A stretch of DNA of 64,000 nt. It comes from Pirellulales bacterium (GTDB lineage Bacteria; Planctomycetota; Planctomycetia; Pirellulales; Thermoguttaceae). A model generated the notes under the pieces. The model was not told the origin of the DNA. It saw only the letters and a list, made by a program, of their open reading frames with translations, and made no database searches. The DNA is taken from the NCBI GenBank assembly GCA_016931995.1, contig JAFGDS010000093.1:1-64000 (forward strand). The letters run 5' to 3'. Below are positions 46,516-55,330 of this stretch, in pieces; the first letter of the stretch is position 1, and every line of letters begins with the position of its first letter. The translations under genes were made by a program, and so were the position numbers.

Positions 46516-48675
46516 GTGCCCAACCAACCCGTTGACTGGAATCGGCTTTGGCGCGACGAGCGGCCCGCCGGCCGGGCAGTGGATCTGCGGGTGCGGCTGC
46601 GGTGGTGTGTTGTGCTGTTCATCGTCTTGTTGGGCGTGGTATTCGGTCGGGCGGTGCGGTTGCAGGTGGTCCACGGCGAGGCGTATCGCCGCGAGGCCGC
46701 CCGGCCAATCCTCGAGCGGGAGAGCTTGCCGGGCGTGCGGGGCCGAATCCTTGCCCGCGACGGCACGGTGCTTGCCCAGGACAAACCCATCCAGTCGATC
46801 GCCCTGCGCTACCGCTATCTGGAATCGCCGCCGGACGCCCGGTGGCTCCGCTCGATGGCCCGGTCGCGGATGTCGCGGCGGGAGCGGGCGGATCCGCGGC
46901 GCGTGGCCGCGGAAGAGACGCGGGTGCGGATCGAGTGCCAGGATTTAGGCCGGCGGCTGGCCGAGTTGTGCGGCGTGCCGTGGACCGAGTGGAGCCGCCG
47001 CGCGGCGGCGATTCAAGCCCGGGTCGAACGGATCGCCGATGACGTCCACCGCCGCCGGCGGACCGCGCTGGCGCCGCGCCAGCGTCGCGGCCTGCGCGCG
47101 TGGATTGACCAGTTGCTTGGCCCCGGCGACGCGCCGGGCGCGCAGGACGACACGATCCGCGAGGAATTGGATTATCACGTGGTTGTCGAGGACGTCGCGC
47201 CCGACGTGGTCGCCCGGATCGAGGATCATCCGGATTATTACCCCGGCGCGCGGATCATCCGCCACGCCCGGCGCGACTACCCCGGCAACACGCTGGCCGC
47301 CCACGTGCTGGGCCACCTGGGGCCCCTCGAAGCGAAGGAACTCGACGGGCCGGGCGGCGATGGATACGAGAAGAGCGACTTATGCGGGCGGATGGGGCTC
47401 GAACGCCAGTACGAACGACTCCTGCACGGACGCCGCGGCGAGCGCTGCGAACGGCTCAACCACAGCGGTCGCATCCTGGCCGTGGATCGCATCCACCCGC
47501 CCGGCGTGGGCCGTGATCTGATCCTCACGCTCGATGTCCGGCTGCAGCGCGAGGCCGAAACGCTCCTGGACCGGGCGCTGGTGCGCCGCAAGATGCTCGG
47601 TCTGGAGCCCGAGGAAGCCGGCGGCGCGATCGTCGTGATGGACGTGAACACCGGCGCGATCCTCGTGGCGGCTAGCGCCCCGCGGTTCGATCCCGGCGCG
47701 TTCGTCGCCGAGGAGCGGGACGAGGCCGCCCGGGCGCTGGCCGATCCGGGCAAACCGCTGTTCGACCGCTGCTGGCGGATGGCGATACCGCCCGGCTCGG
47801 TGTTCAAGACGCTCGCGGCCGTGGCCCTGCTGGAATCCGGCCGCGTCGATCCGGAGGCCCCGTTCGATTGCCAGGGCTACTACAAGACGCCCAACGCGCT
47901 AAGGTGCGAGATTTTCCGCGACACGGGCCGGGGGCACGGGAGGGTGACGCTGGCCGACGCGCTGGGGCAAAGCTGCAATGTGTATTTCTTCCACCACGCC
48001 GCCGTGCTGGGCGCGGGGCCGCTGGTCGATTGGGCGAAGCGGTTCGGATTTGGATCGCCCACGGGCGTGGACCTGCCCGGCGAAGCGGCCGGGACGCTGC
48101 CCGCGCCGGACGACCCAGCGCGCAAGGAACGTTCTTGGGCGACGGTGGACACGCAGATGTTGGCGATTGGCCAGGGCGAGCTAACCGCGACACCGCTCCA
48201 GATCGCCCGCATGATGGCGGCCGTGGCCAACGGCGGCAAGTTGGTCGCGCCGCACGTGGTCGAGCGACTCGGCCCGCCGACCCGCGCGGGTGGTTTGCCG
48301 GCCGCGGCTGACGTGGAGGATTCGGAGGACAAGAGCGCTTTTGTCGCGCCGGCGCCGCCGCGGGCGATTCTCGGGCTCAGCGCGGCGACGCTGGAGGCCG
48401 TGCGGCGGGGGCTCCGCCAGACGGTCGAGTCGCCGTTGGGCACGGCGCACGCGACGGTGTTTTTGGACGTGGTGGGCGTGGCGGGCAAGACGGGCACGGC
48501 CCAGACCGACGGCGGCAAGGCGGATCACGCCTGGTTTGCCGGCTACGTACCCGCCGAACGGCCCCGCTTCGTCCTGGTCGTCGTTCTGGAGCACTCCGGC
48601 GGCGGCGGGGAGATGGCCGGTCCCGTGGCGCGCCGGCTGGTCGAGCGGATGATCGAGCTGGGTTTGATGTGGTAG
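46516..48675 (+). CDS. mrdA: Penicillin-binding protein 2 (class B transpeptidase)
   Basis: 719 residues from a GTG at 46516. One membrane anchor is at about 28-48. The dimerisation region has GVRGRILARDGTVLA and YPGNTLAAHVLGHLG. Transpeptidase motifs are SVFK (PPGSVFKTLAAV), SCN (GQSCNVYFFHH) and KTGT (VAGKTGTAQT). The VAIGQGE-like motif is MLAIGQGELTATPLQIARMM. It crosslinks peptidoglycan during elongation. This is notable because planctomycetes were long thought to lack a wall. Two insertions near 150-210 make it longer than the usual 630 residues. No rodA gene follows. Confidence 0.92.
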   Translation: MPNQPVDWNRLWRDERPAGRAVDLRVRLRWCVVLFIVLLGVVFGRAVRLQVVHGEAYRREAARPILERESLPGVRGRILARDGTVLAQDKPIQSIALRYRYLESPPDARWLRSMARSRMSRRERADPRRVAAEETRVRIECQDLGRRLAELCGVPWTEWSRRAAAIQARVERIADDVHRRRRTALAPRQRRGLRAWIDQLLGPGDAPGAQDDTIREELDYHVVVEDVAPDVVARIEDHPDYYPGARIIRHARRDYPGNTLAAHVLGHLGPLEAKELDGPGGDGYEKSDLCGRMGLERQYERLLHGRRGERCERLNHSGRILAVDRIHPPGVGRDLILTLDVRLQREAETLLDRALVRRKMLGLEPEEAGGAIVVMDVNTGAILVAASAPRFDPGAFVAEERDEAARALADPGKPLFDRCWRMAIPPGSVFKTLAAVALLESGRVDPEAPFDCQGYYKTPNALRCEIFRDTGRGHGRVTLADALGQSCNVYFFHHAAVLGAGPLVDWAKRFGFGSPTGVDLPGEAAGTLPAPDDPARKERSWATVDTQMLAIGQGELTATPLQIARMMAAVANGGKLVAPHVVERLGPPTRAGGLPAAADVEDSEDKSAFVAPAPPRAILGLSAATLEAVRRGLRQTVESPLGTAHATVFLDVVGVAGKTGTAQTDGGKADHAWFAGYVPAERPRFVLVVVLEHSGGGGEMAGPVARRLVERMIELGLMW

Positions 48676-48718
48676 ATTTGGTGGGGCTCGCCGCGCTCGA
48701 CCCACCCTACGGATTTGC
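48676..48718. repeat. VGWVERSEP-type dispersed repeat (half)
   Basis: Sequence TGGTGGGGCTCGCCGCGCTC-type right after the PBP2 stop, which on the minus strand reads GWVERGEPHQ. It is one arm of a repeat that I know from many bacterial genomes. No second arm is seen here. Confidence 0.6.
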
Positions 48719-48740
48719 GGGTACACGTGGAGAGGAAATC

Positions 48741-50342
48741 ATGGACCAGTCGAAATTGAATCAACTGATCGAGACGTTCTTCACGTGCAACCGGCGACAG
48801 ATCGGGTCGATTTTCAACGAGCTGTTGGCCGCCGTGGAGATGGAGCAGCGTTTGCCGCCGGGCGGGTTGATGTCGCGGAATTACGAAACGGCCCAGGCCA
48901 ATCCCGAAATCCACACCCTGCCCGGCAACCTGAAGGACGCCCGCGACGCCATCTTTCCCTATTTTTGGGGCACGGACGGCTGGTCGTCGAAGCTGCACGT
49001 CGAGAACGTCAAGGGCCCGAGCAACTACGCGTCGCTCATCGGCGCGCTGGCGTGCCTTTTGAAAAACCCCAACCTCTGCACGGACACCTACAGCCAGCGG
49101 TCCAACGAGCTCGAGGTGAAGTCGATCACGGCGCTGGCCAATCTCGTTTTCTACCACACGGAGTCGCCCTGGGGCGTGTTCACGATGGGCGGGACCATCT
49201 CGAACATGTACGGCGGGCGGATCGGGATCGAGCGCGTGCTGCCCGGCGCGATGCAGCGGGGGTTGGGCGAGGCCAAGATCTCGGGGATCGTCTCCGAGGC
49301 GGCGCATTATTCGAACGCCACGCTGGCCGGCTGGCTCGGCCTGGGCACCGACAACCTGCGCGCCGTGCCCACCGACGACAAGCTGGCCATGCGGCTGGAC
49401 CTGCTCGAATCGACGCTCGATGCGCTCTACGGCGAGGGCAGGCGCGTGGCGTTTGTCATGGCCACGTTCGGCAGCACGGATGCCTTCGGCGTGGACGACG
49501 TCGAGGCCATCCGAAAAATCATCGACGCGAGGGCCGCCGCGCACAACGCGCCCGTGCCGCAACTGCACGTGGACGCCGCGGTGGGCTGGTTCTTCACGGT
49601 GCTCAACGAATACGACGTGGCGGCCAATCCGTTCGACCTGGACGCCGAGACGCTGCCGGTTCTCGAGGCGGTCAAACGCCATGCGCGGGACCTGCACTAC
49701 GCGGACTCCGTGACGCTCGATTTCCACAAGCTGGGCTGGGGGCATTACCCCGCCAGCGCGTTCATCGTGAACCGGCGCGAGGATCTGAAGTATCTCTACC
49801 GGGCGAAGTCGGACGTGCCGTATTTTGCCGAGGCCGACGCGCAGCGCGACCCGGCGATGTTCACGCTGGAGTGCTCACGCCCCGCGATCGGGCCGTACGC
49901 CGTGATGGCGACGCTCAACGGGTTGGGCTTGATCGGCTGCCAGATGCTCGCCGCGCATGCACTCGAGATGGCCCGGCGGCTCAAGGCGGGCCTGGCCAAG
50001 CTGAAATACTGCAAGGTGCTCAACGCGGAGACGTTCGGCCCCAGCGTCGTGTGGTGGGTGTTGCCCAAGGGACGCGACGCGGAGGACATCTTCAACCGCG
50101 TGCAGTCGGGCGACCTGCCGGCCGAGTCGCGCGAGCGCTATTTCGCGGAGATCAAACGCCTGTTCGACAAGCGCGAGGCGGCGCTCGATCCGGAGGCGGA
50201 CGCGCGGCTGAGCTACACGACGTCGATGGGCTATTGCCCCAACGGCGTCTGCCTGCCCGCCTGGAAGGCCGTGTTCATGAACCCCAAGTCCGACGACGCG
50301 GTCATCGGGCAAATCCTGCGGAGCATCGAGGAGCTGGTCTAA
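48741..50342 (+). CDS. PLP-dependent group II decarboxylase (glutamate/aspartate type)
   Basis: 533 residues from the ATG at 48741, with GAGAGGAAA upstream. The N-terminal helical part contains MSRNYETAQANPE. PLP-binding motifs are GGTISNMYGGRIG near 150 and HVDAAVGWFFTVL near 275. The Schiff-base lysine is K330 in TLDFHKLGWGHYPASAF. The C-terminal domain shows YTTSMGYCPNG. It belongs to the glutamate/aromatic/PanP decarboxylase family; the substrate could be aspartate (for pantothenate) or glutamate. It is not in an operon with pan genes. The start 65 bases after PBP2 may allow read-through expression. Confidence 0.88.
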   Translation: MDQSKLNQLIETFFTCNRRQIGSIFNELLAAVEMEQRLPPGGLMSRNYETAQANPEIHTLPGNLKDARDAIFPYFWGTDGWSSKLHVENVKGPSNYASLIGALACLLKNPNLCTDTYSQRSNELEVKSITALANLVFYHTESPWGVFTMGGTISNMYGGRIGIERVLPGAMQRGLGEAKISGIVSEAAHYSNATLAGWLGLGTDNLRAVPTDDKLAMRLDLLESTLDALYGEGRRVAFVMATFGSTDAFGVDDVEAIRKIIDARAAAHNAPVPQLHVDAAVGWFFTVLNEYDVAANPFDLDAETLPVLEAVKRHARDLHYADSVTLDFHKLGWGHYPASAFIVNRREDLKYLYRAKSDVPYFAEADAQRDPAMFTLECSRPAIGPYAVMATLNGLGLIGCQMLAAHALEMARRLKAGLAKLKYCKVLNAETFGPSVVWWVLPKGRDAEDIFNRVQSGDLPAESRERYFAEIKRLFDKREAALDPEADARLSYTTSMGYCPNGVCLPAWKAVFMNPKSDDAVIGQILRSIEELV

Positions 50343-50380
50343 ATCCAGTAGTTCCAGGTTTTGCCGAAACCGGACACGGT

Positions 50381-50445
50381 CGTTCGGAGCGAAGCGAAGA
50401 ATCTCCCTCGCCACCGAGATCCTTCGCTGCGCTCAGGATGACTTG
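50381..50445. repeat. HPERSEGS-type palindrome, degenerate copy
   Basis: An imperfect inverted repeat of the same family as 37173-37244. Left GGAGCGAAGCGAAGAATCTC and right GAGATCCTTCGCTGCGCTC pair with mismatches. Confidence 0.75.
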
Positions 50446-50490
50446 CGGGGGCAAATTTGGAGCTACTGAAATCGCGTCGCGTCTTCCCCT

Positions 50491-50520
50491 TTGCACGCGC
50501 CGGGGGCCGTGGCCTATAAT
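50491..50520 (+). promoter_or_regulatory. Promoter of the Nif3-like gene
   Basis: TTGCAC at 50491-50496, an 18-base spacer and a perfect TATAAT at 50515-50520. Transcription would start near 50527, about 58 bases before the ATG at 50585. Confidence 0.65.
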
Positions 50521-50584
50521 GGGGTTTTGCGGGGGGGCGCGCCGCCCGCCCGAGATCACGCACTGCATTCCGGGAGACACACGC

Positions 50585-51532
50585 ATGAATCGTCGAGAAT
50601 TCATGGGGCGAAATCTGGCTAGCGCCGCGGGCGCGTCGTTTTTGGCGGCGGGTTTGCCGGGCTTGGCGCGCGCCGACGAGGAACCGCCCGCCGCGCCGCC
50701 CAAGGCCGACGACGTCCGGCGGCATCTGGTCGGCTTGGGCGCCGGGTGGATCAACGCCAAGGGCACCGTCGACACCATCAAGGCCGGCGATCCCGAGACG
50801 GTCGTCGAGGGCATCGCCGTCTGCTGGATGGGCTACGCCAGCGCGATGCGCGAGGCCCATCGGCTCGGCTGCAACCTTTTGGTCGTGCATGAGCCCATCT
50901 ACTACAACCACCGCGACGATCCCATCCCGAACTACTCCGCCGTCCAGGAGAAAAAGAAGTTTCTGGAGGAAAGCGGCCTGGTCGTCGTGCGTTGCCACGA
51001 CGTCTGGGATCGCGTGGCGAAGATCGGCATCCGCGACGCCTGGGCGGAATTCCTCGGGTTGGGCGAGGAGATCGATCGAGACAACAGCGAGGACGCGACC
51101 AACGGGGCGCCGTTTTGCGGCGTGTACGAGATCGAGCCGGTCGCCGCGGCCGAGTTCGCCCGGCGGGTGGCCGGCAAGGTGGCCGCGCTGGGCCAGCGGG
51201 CCGTCGAGCTGGTCGGGCCGGCGGACAAGGTGGTCCGCCGCGTGGCCGTGGGCACGGGCGCGATCACGCCGTTCGAGCAGATGGTCTTCGACCTGAAAGC
51301 GGACCTGGCCGTCTGCAGCGACGACGGATTCTGCTACTGGCGCAGCGGCGCCCTGGCCATCGACATGAACGTCCCGGTCGTCCTCGCCGCCCACGGCGTC
51401 TCCGAGGAGCCTGGCGTCCGGCGCCTGGCGGAGCACCTCGCGAAAACCTACCCCGGCGTGCCCGTGCGGTGCCTGGAGCAACAGTGCATGTTCCGGACAC
51501 TCCGAGGAAGCCAGCGGCGCGACATTCGGTAA
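50585..51532 (+). CDS. Tat-exported Nif3-like (DUF34) protein
   Basis: 315 residues from the ATG at 50585. The first 30 are a twin-arginine signal (MNRREFMGRNLASAAGASF). The rest follows the Nif3/YbgI fold: EGIAVCWMGYASAMREAHRLGCNLLVVHEP near 80-110 with the metal-binding H of VHEP. VVVRCHDVWD and the C-terminal DLAVCSDDGF / VPVVLAAHGVSEEPG complete the site. Nif3 proteins are usually cytoplasmic; a Tat signal is unusual and would place this one in the periplasm. The family is linked to metal insertion or GTP cyclohydrolase-like chemistry without firm function. The next gene, a sulfatase, starts 34 bases on. Confidence 0.82.
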   Translation: MNRREFMGRNLASAAGASFLAAGLPGLARADEEPPAAPPKADDVRRHLVGLGAGWINAKGTVDTIKAGDPETVVEGIAVCWMGYASAMREAHRLGCNLLVVHEPIYYNHRDDPIPNYSAVQEKKKFLEESGLVVVRCHDVWDRVAKIGIRDAWAEFLGLGEEIDRDNSEDATNGAPFCGVYEIEPVAAAEFARRVAGKVAALGQRAVELVGPADKVVRRVAVGTGAITPFEQMVFDLKADLAVCSDDGFCYWRSGALAIDMNVPVVLAAHGVSEEPGVRRLAEHLAKTYPGVPVRCLEQQCMFRTLRGSQRRDIR

Positions 51533-51566
51533 GGAAACAGGAGGAACCTGTGGGGAGGCGCGTCTG

Positions 51567-52949
51567 ATGAATCCAAACCCAAAGGTTGCGATGCTGTTTT
51601 TCGCTGCGCTGTCGCTTTCGGGCTCTGCCGAGGCCGCTGCGCCGCGGCCGAATGTGGTGATTGTCTTCGCGGACGACTTGGGCTATGGCGACCTGGGCTG
51701 CCAGGGGCATCCCTCGATCGCGACGCCCCGGCTGGACCGCATGGCCCAAGAGGGACAGCGTTGGACGGAGTTCTACGTGGCCGCGCCGGTATGCACGCCG
51801 TCGCGGGCGGGGCTGTTGACGGGCCGGCTGCCCGTGCGCAGCGGCATGTGCAGCCTCCGCGATCACGTCCTCTATCCCGACTCGTTGGGCGGACTGCCGG
51901 CAAGCGAAATCACGCTGGCCGAGGCGCTCCGGGCCGCCGGCTACGCCACGGCGTGCGTCGGCAAGTGGCACTTGGGCCACCGGCCGGAGTTCCTGCCCAC
52001 GCGACAAGGATTCGACGCGTACTTCGGCCTGCCGTATTCCAACGACATGCCCAACCGGCGCGCGCCGGCGGCCCAACCGGGCGGTAAGGACATCATCGAG
52101 CGGATCGGCGTGCCGCTCTTGCGCGGCGAGGAGACGATCGAGCAGCCCGTCGAGCAATCGACGCTCACCCAGCGCTACACGGCCGAGGCCGTCCGGTTCA
52201 TCGAGGAGCACCGGGACGGGCCGTTCTTCTTGTACCTCGCCCACACGATGCCGCACGTGCCGCTTGCCCGCTCGGAGCGGTTCGTCGACGCGAGCCGGCG
52301 AGGGCTCTATGGCGACGTGGTCGAGGAGATCGACGACAGCGTGGGCCAGGTGCTCGATGCGCTGGCGCGGCTCGGGCTCGACCGGCGCACGCTCGTGGTT
52401 TTCACGTCGGACAACGGGCCGTGGCTCGTCAAGGGACAAAACGGCGGTTCGGCGGGGCTCTTGCGCGGCGGCAAGGGCAGCACGTGGGAAGGCGGGATGC
52501 GCGAGCCGGCGATCTTCTGGTGGCCCGGCACGATCCGGCCTGGCGTCGTGCGCGAGATGGGCTCGACCCTGGACCTGTTGCCCACGCTGGCCGCCTTGTG
52601 TGGCGGGGACGTGCCGGCGGACCGCGCGATCGACGGGCTGGACCTGAGCCCGGCCCTGATGGGCACGGGACGGAGCCCGCGGGACACGATGTTCTTCTAC
52701 CGCGGCGACCAGCTTTGCGCCGTGCGGCACGGCCCGTTCAAGATGTACTACCATACGCAGCCGAACTACCAGAACCGCAAGGGCGTCGCGCACGACCCGC
52801 CGCTTCTGTTCCATTTGGACCATGACCCCTCGGAGCGGCACAACGTCGCCGCGAAGCATCCGGTGGTGATTGCCGAGTTGAAGGCGATCGTCGAGGCGCA
52901 CAAGAGAACGGTCGAGCCCGTGCCGTCGCAACTGGAGTTGCGGCCGTAA
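51567..52949 (+). CDS. Secreted formylglycine-dependent sulfatase
   Basis: 460 residues from the ATG at 51567. Signal peptide VAMLFFAALSLSGSAEA ends near 26. The metal site starts with VVIVFADDLGYGDLG. The active-site Cys is C76 in APVCTPSRAGLLTGR, the C-x-P-S-R motif converted to formylglycine. Further motifs are GKWHLGHRPEFLPT, and ADNG-type TSDNGPW with KGSTWEGGMREPAI. Such enzymes release sulfate from polysaccharides and are very numerous in planctomycetes. The sulfated substrate cannot be read from sequence. A formylglycine-generating enzyme is not in the window. Confidence 0.92.
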   Translation: MNPNPKVAMLFFAALSLSGSAEAAAPRPNVVIVFADDLGYGDLGCQGHPSIATPRLDRMAQEGQRWTEFYVAAPVCTPSRAGLLTGRLPVRSGMCSLRDHVLYPDSLGGLPASEITLAEALRAAGYATACVGKWHLGHRPEFLPTRQGFDAYFGLPYSNDMPNRRAPAAQPGGKDIIERIGVPLLRGEETIEQPVEQSTLTQRYTAEAVRFIEEHRDGPFFLYLAHTMPHVPLARSERFVDASRRGLYGDVVEEIDDSVGQVLDALARLGLDRRTLVVFTSDNGPWLVKGQNGGSAGLLRGGKGSTWEGGMREPAIFWWPGTIRPGVVREMGSTLDLLPTLAALCGGDVPADRAIDGLDLSPALMGTGRSPRDTMFFYRGDQLCAVRHGPFKMYYHTQPNYQNRKGVAHDPPLLFHLDHDPSERHNVAAKHPVVIAELKAIVEAHKRTVEPVPSQLELRP

Positions 52950-53011
52950 GGGGGCACGGAGAAGGAACCGCGGATGAACGCGGATAAACGCGGATGTCAA
53001 AGAGTTTGATG

Positions 53012-53095
53012 GCCGGGTACCATGGCCACCCTTGTGTGGCCATATATTCTCGTTCTCGGCAAAACATGCCCATGGCGAACACAGGCACGGGGTCC
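53012..53095. repeat. Degenerate GGTGCCATG-family palindrome
   Basis: GGTACCATGGCCACC at the left and GGTCCATG at the right are diverged versions of the arms at 29462. The sequence lies between the sulfatase and DUF2513 genes. Confidence 0.4.
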
Positions 53096-53112
53096 ATGTT
53101 TTGGACAGGTCG

Positions 53113-53484
53113 TCAATCGAGCCCTATCTTCTTTCGAAGGATCCGATCGGCGATTTGTTTGAGCAACTCGACCGACGCCGATGTCAGACCATGCTCTTTC
53201 ATATTCCCGACTACCTCATCCCAGATGAACCGATCGCGGATTCTGTCGAGAAACTCATGCCCATCCCATGTTAGCTCTTGGGGGAGGACGTCGACGACGC
53301 GATCGCTCGTGGATGATTTCGTTACCTCACAGCGGAGGTATCCAGCCTCGTGGAGCAGGAGAAGATGGTACCTGATAAGACCATCATCATAGTCATGGAT
53401 CCTCGGCGTTTTTTTGAACTCTCTGGTTTCCTTCTCCTCGAAGAACAACAGCAACTCCCGAATCAACTCCATATCCCTTTTCAT
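53113..53484 (-). CDS. DUF2513 family protein
   Basis: 123 residues from the ATG at 53484 (MKRDMELIRELLLFFEEK). An ATG four codons upstream is less likely, since the family begins MKRD. The pattern MKRDMELIR, then LLLHEAGYLRCEV and LTWDGHEFLDRIRDRFIWDEV matches DUF2513 end to end. The fold is probably a winged helix. These genes are usually found on phages, plasmids and in genomic islands, and their function is unknown. GC is lower than in neighbours. It marks the beginning of the accessory region. Confidence 0.82.
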   Translation of the reverse strand: MKRDMELIRELLLFFEEKETREFKKTPRIHDYDDGLIRYHLLLLHEAGYLRCEVTKSSTSDRVVDVLPQELTWDGHEFLDRIRDRFIWDEVVGNMKEHGLTSASVELLKQIADRILRKKIGLD

Positions 53485-53518
53485 GATTGAGTCCACTCAG
53501 AAAGGAGGCCATGAGGAG

Positions 53519-54703
53519 TCAATGGTCCGATTCGGATGTTGCGTCCGCCTTCGGCAGCAATCGCTCGAGCACGGGCCCGAGGCAGTCGGCGATGCGGGTC
53601 ATGCCGAGGTCGGTGGGGTGGGAGCCGTCCACGGTGCCTTCACTGTCGGGGCCCAAGAGATCCGCGCCGGGCACGTAGCGCAGATTCGGGACACCGTCGG
53701 CCACGAGCTTCTCGTAAGCCGCCCGCAGGGCCGCGCGGCTCGCGGCGTGGCGGGTGCGGGCGGACTTTTTGAGCGGGGTGTAGTCGTACGTGCGGTCTTC
53801 GACCAGGACGATGGGCGTCTCGGGCCGGGCCGCGCGGAGGCGGCGAACGAACGGCTCCGCCCGCTGGGCGACGGTCTCGCCCGACATGTTCGGCAGGCAG
53901 TCGATCACGTACACCGCCGCGTCCAGCTCGCCCAGGAGGTCCGCCACGGACATGTCCATCTCCCCGTTGCCGGAGAAGCCCAGGTTGATGATCGGCCAAT
54001 CGAGCCGGCGGTCGAGGATGGCCGTGTAGACCATGCCGGGCCGCGAGGCGCATCCACCTTGATTGATGGACGTGCCGTAAAACACGATCGGCGGCTTCGC
54101 CCGGGGCGCGAGCGGGACGAACGTCGCGTTGCGGGGCACGCCGATCGAGAGCTCTTCAACGCCGTTGTACAGCGGCAGATACAGCCGGAACTCGCGCCGG
54201 CCGGGATCGAGATCCTGACAAAGGACCGCGTCGACCCGCTGCGACGTGGGCCGGGCGCCGCCGACGGGGACCCACCGGCCGTCGTGCCGCGCGTACAGGT
54301 CCAGGCCGCTCACGCCGGAAGCCGGCATGTGCGGCAGGGCCAGCGCGCGCGAGAGAAGCCGGTAGCGGACCTGGATCGCGATCGCGTCGGTCTCGAACCG
54401 GACGGACATGCCGGCCGAATTGCGACTGCGATCCCAGACGGGCGGGCGAACGGTTTTCTCAGCCCGCTCGGGCAGCCGGTCGAACCACCGCTTGGTATCG
54501 CTCCAGCCCTTTCCCTCGACGCCCCAGTCGGTGACGTCGTACCACGCCACGTCGCCGTCGACGCGCGGCGCGACCGGCCTGGGCTCGTCGGCGACGGCTG
54601 CGGAGGCGGCCAGCAGCGCGGCGACTCCCCATGTGCCAAAGGTGATTCTGCCGATCGGCCGTTGTGGATTTCTTGGTTGACTCGTTGTGGCAAGTTCTTT
54701 CAT
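53519..54703 (-). CDS. Secreted SGNH/GDSL-type hydrolase
   Basis: 394 residues. A signal or anchor is at about 18-38 (TFGTWGVAALLAASAAVA). Residues 50-190 form a beta-sandwich of the SGNH_hydro_N type that precedes the catalytic domain. The nucleophile is S212 in VFYGTSINQGGCASRPG. Block III is NLGFSGNGEMDMSVA with the oxyanion Gly and Asn. The His/Asp pair is in DGSHPTDLGM near 370. The C-terminus ends soon after. Members are esterases, often of plant or algal polysaccharide acetyl groups. It is ten bases downstream of the small membrane protein on the same strand. Confidence 0.85.
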   Translation of the reverse strand: MKELATTSQPRNPQRPIGRITFGTWGVAALLAASAAVADEPRPVAPRVDGDVAWYDVTDWGVEGKGWSDTKRWFDRLPERAEKTVRPPVWDRSRNSAGMSVRFETDAIAIQVRYRLLSRALALPHMPASGVSGLDLYARHDGRWVPVGGARPTSQRVDAVLCQDLDPGRREFRLYLPLYNGVEELSIGVPRNATFVPLAPRAKPPIVFYGTSINQGGCASRPGMVYTAILDRRLDWPIINLGFSGNGEMDMSVADLLGELDAAVYVIDCLPNMSGETVAQRAEPFVRRLRAARPETPIVLVEDRTYDYTPLKKSARTRHAASRAALRAAYEKLVADGVPNLRYVPGADLLGPDSEGTVDGSHPTDLGMTRIADCLGPVLERLLPKADATSESDH

Positions 54704-54713
54704 TTCGTGTTAC

Positions 54714-55154
54714 TCATTGTTGCTTTGGCGTTTGCCCGCGAGTCCAATCGGATTCTGGCTGGACAAACCATTCGATGCCCCCCTTGCTGCCGTGTATGAA
54801 ACGCCCGATTCCCGCGATGCGGCCATCGGGACGAATAGCCAGCTCCAAGTTGACGCCGTCGAGTCCATAGGAAAGGCGCGTTGCGCGAATCTGTTCTTTT
54901 GCTTGATCTGGCGTCGGGGAAAGCCGTTTGGCAACCGACAAGGAGAAGTCGTTCAGTTTGACGTACGGTTCCAGCTCCGTCAGGATCTCCGCGGGCGTCG
55001 CGTCGCTCAACAAGATGTTTCCAACTTGACGGCGCGCGAGGGAGTTTGGGGCGGGCCATAACCAATAGGTGGCCGCCGCGGCGATCGCGATTAGCAAGGC
55101 AATCGCGAGCATCGTTACAATTATTTGCAATTTCGAGCTTGAGTGGCTCGACAT
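54714..55154 (-). CDS. Small membrane-anchored protein, unknown
   Basis: 146 residues, one N-terminal helix (about 10-33, IIVTMLAIALLIAIAAAATYWLW) and a soluble part with VGNILLSDATPAEILTELEPYV and IRPDGRIAGIGRFIHG. The first Ser-rich residues are basic. No family recognised. The gene precedes the SGNH hydrolase by ten bases on the same strand, so the two are probably co-transcribed. Confidence 0.6.
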   Translation of the reverse strand: MSSHSSSKLQIIVTMLAIALLIAIAAAATYWLWPAPNSLARRQVGNILLSDATPAEILTELEPYVKLNDFSLSVAKRLSPTPDQAKEQIRATRLSYGLDGVNLELAIRPDGRIAGIGRFIHGSKGGIEWFVQPESDWTRGQTPKQQ

Positions 55155-55330
55155 GGCACGCTCCCTTTTCGACCCGATCCAAAAATCATTCTATACGTCC
55201 CCGCGGGGAGGCCGCAATACCCGCCAGCCACCTCGCGTCCAACCGCGCACAAGGGCGCGGCATTTCCGGCAATCCGACTGGACGAGGCAGCCTCCGGCCG
55301 ACGCGGGGCGGACCCGGGACGAAGACGCCG

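Noticed and set aside
48785-51532. A long plus-strand frame through the decarboxylase into the Nif3 gene
   Set aside because: Only its end (from 50585) is coding; the first 600 codons are an Arg-rich shadow of the decarboxylase in another frame.
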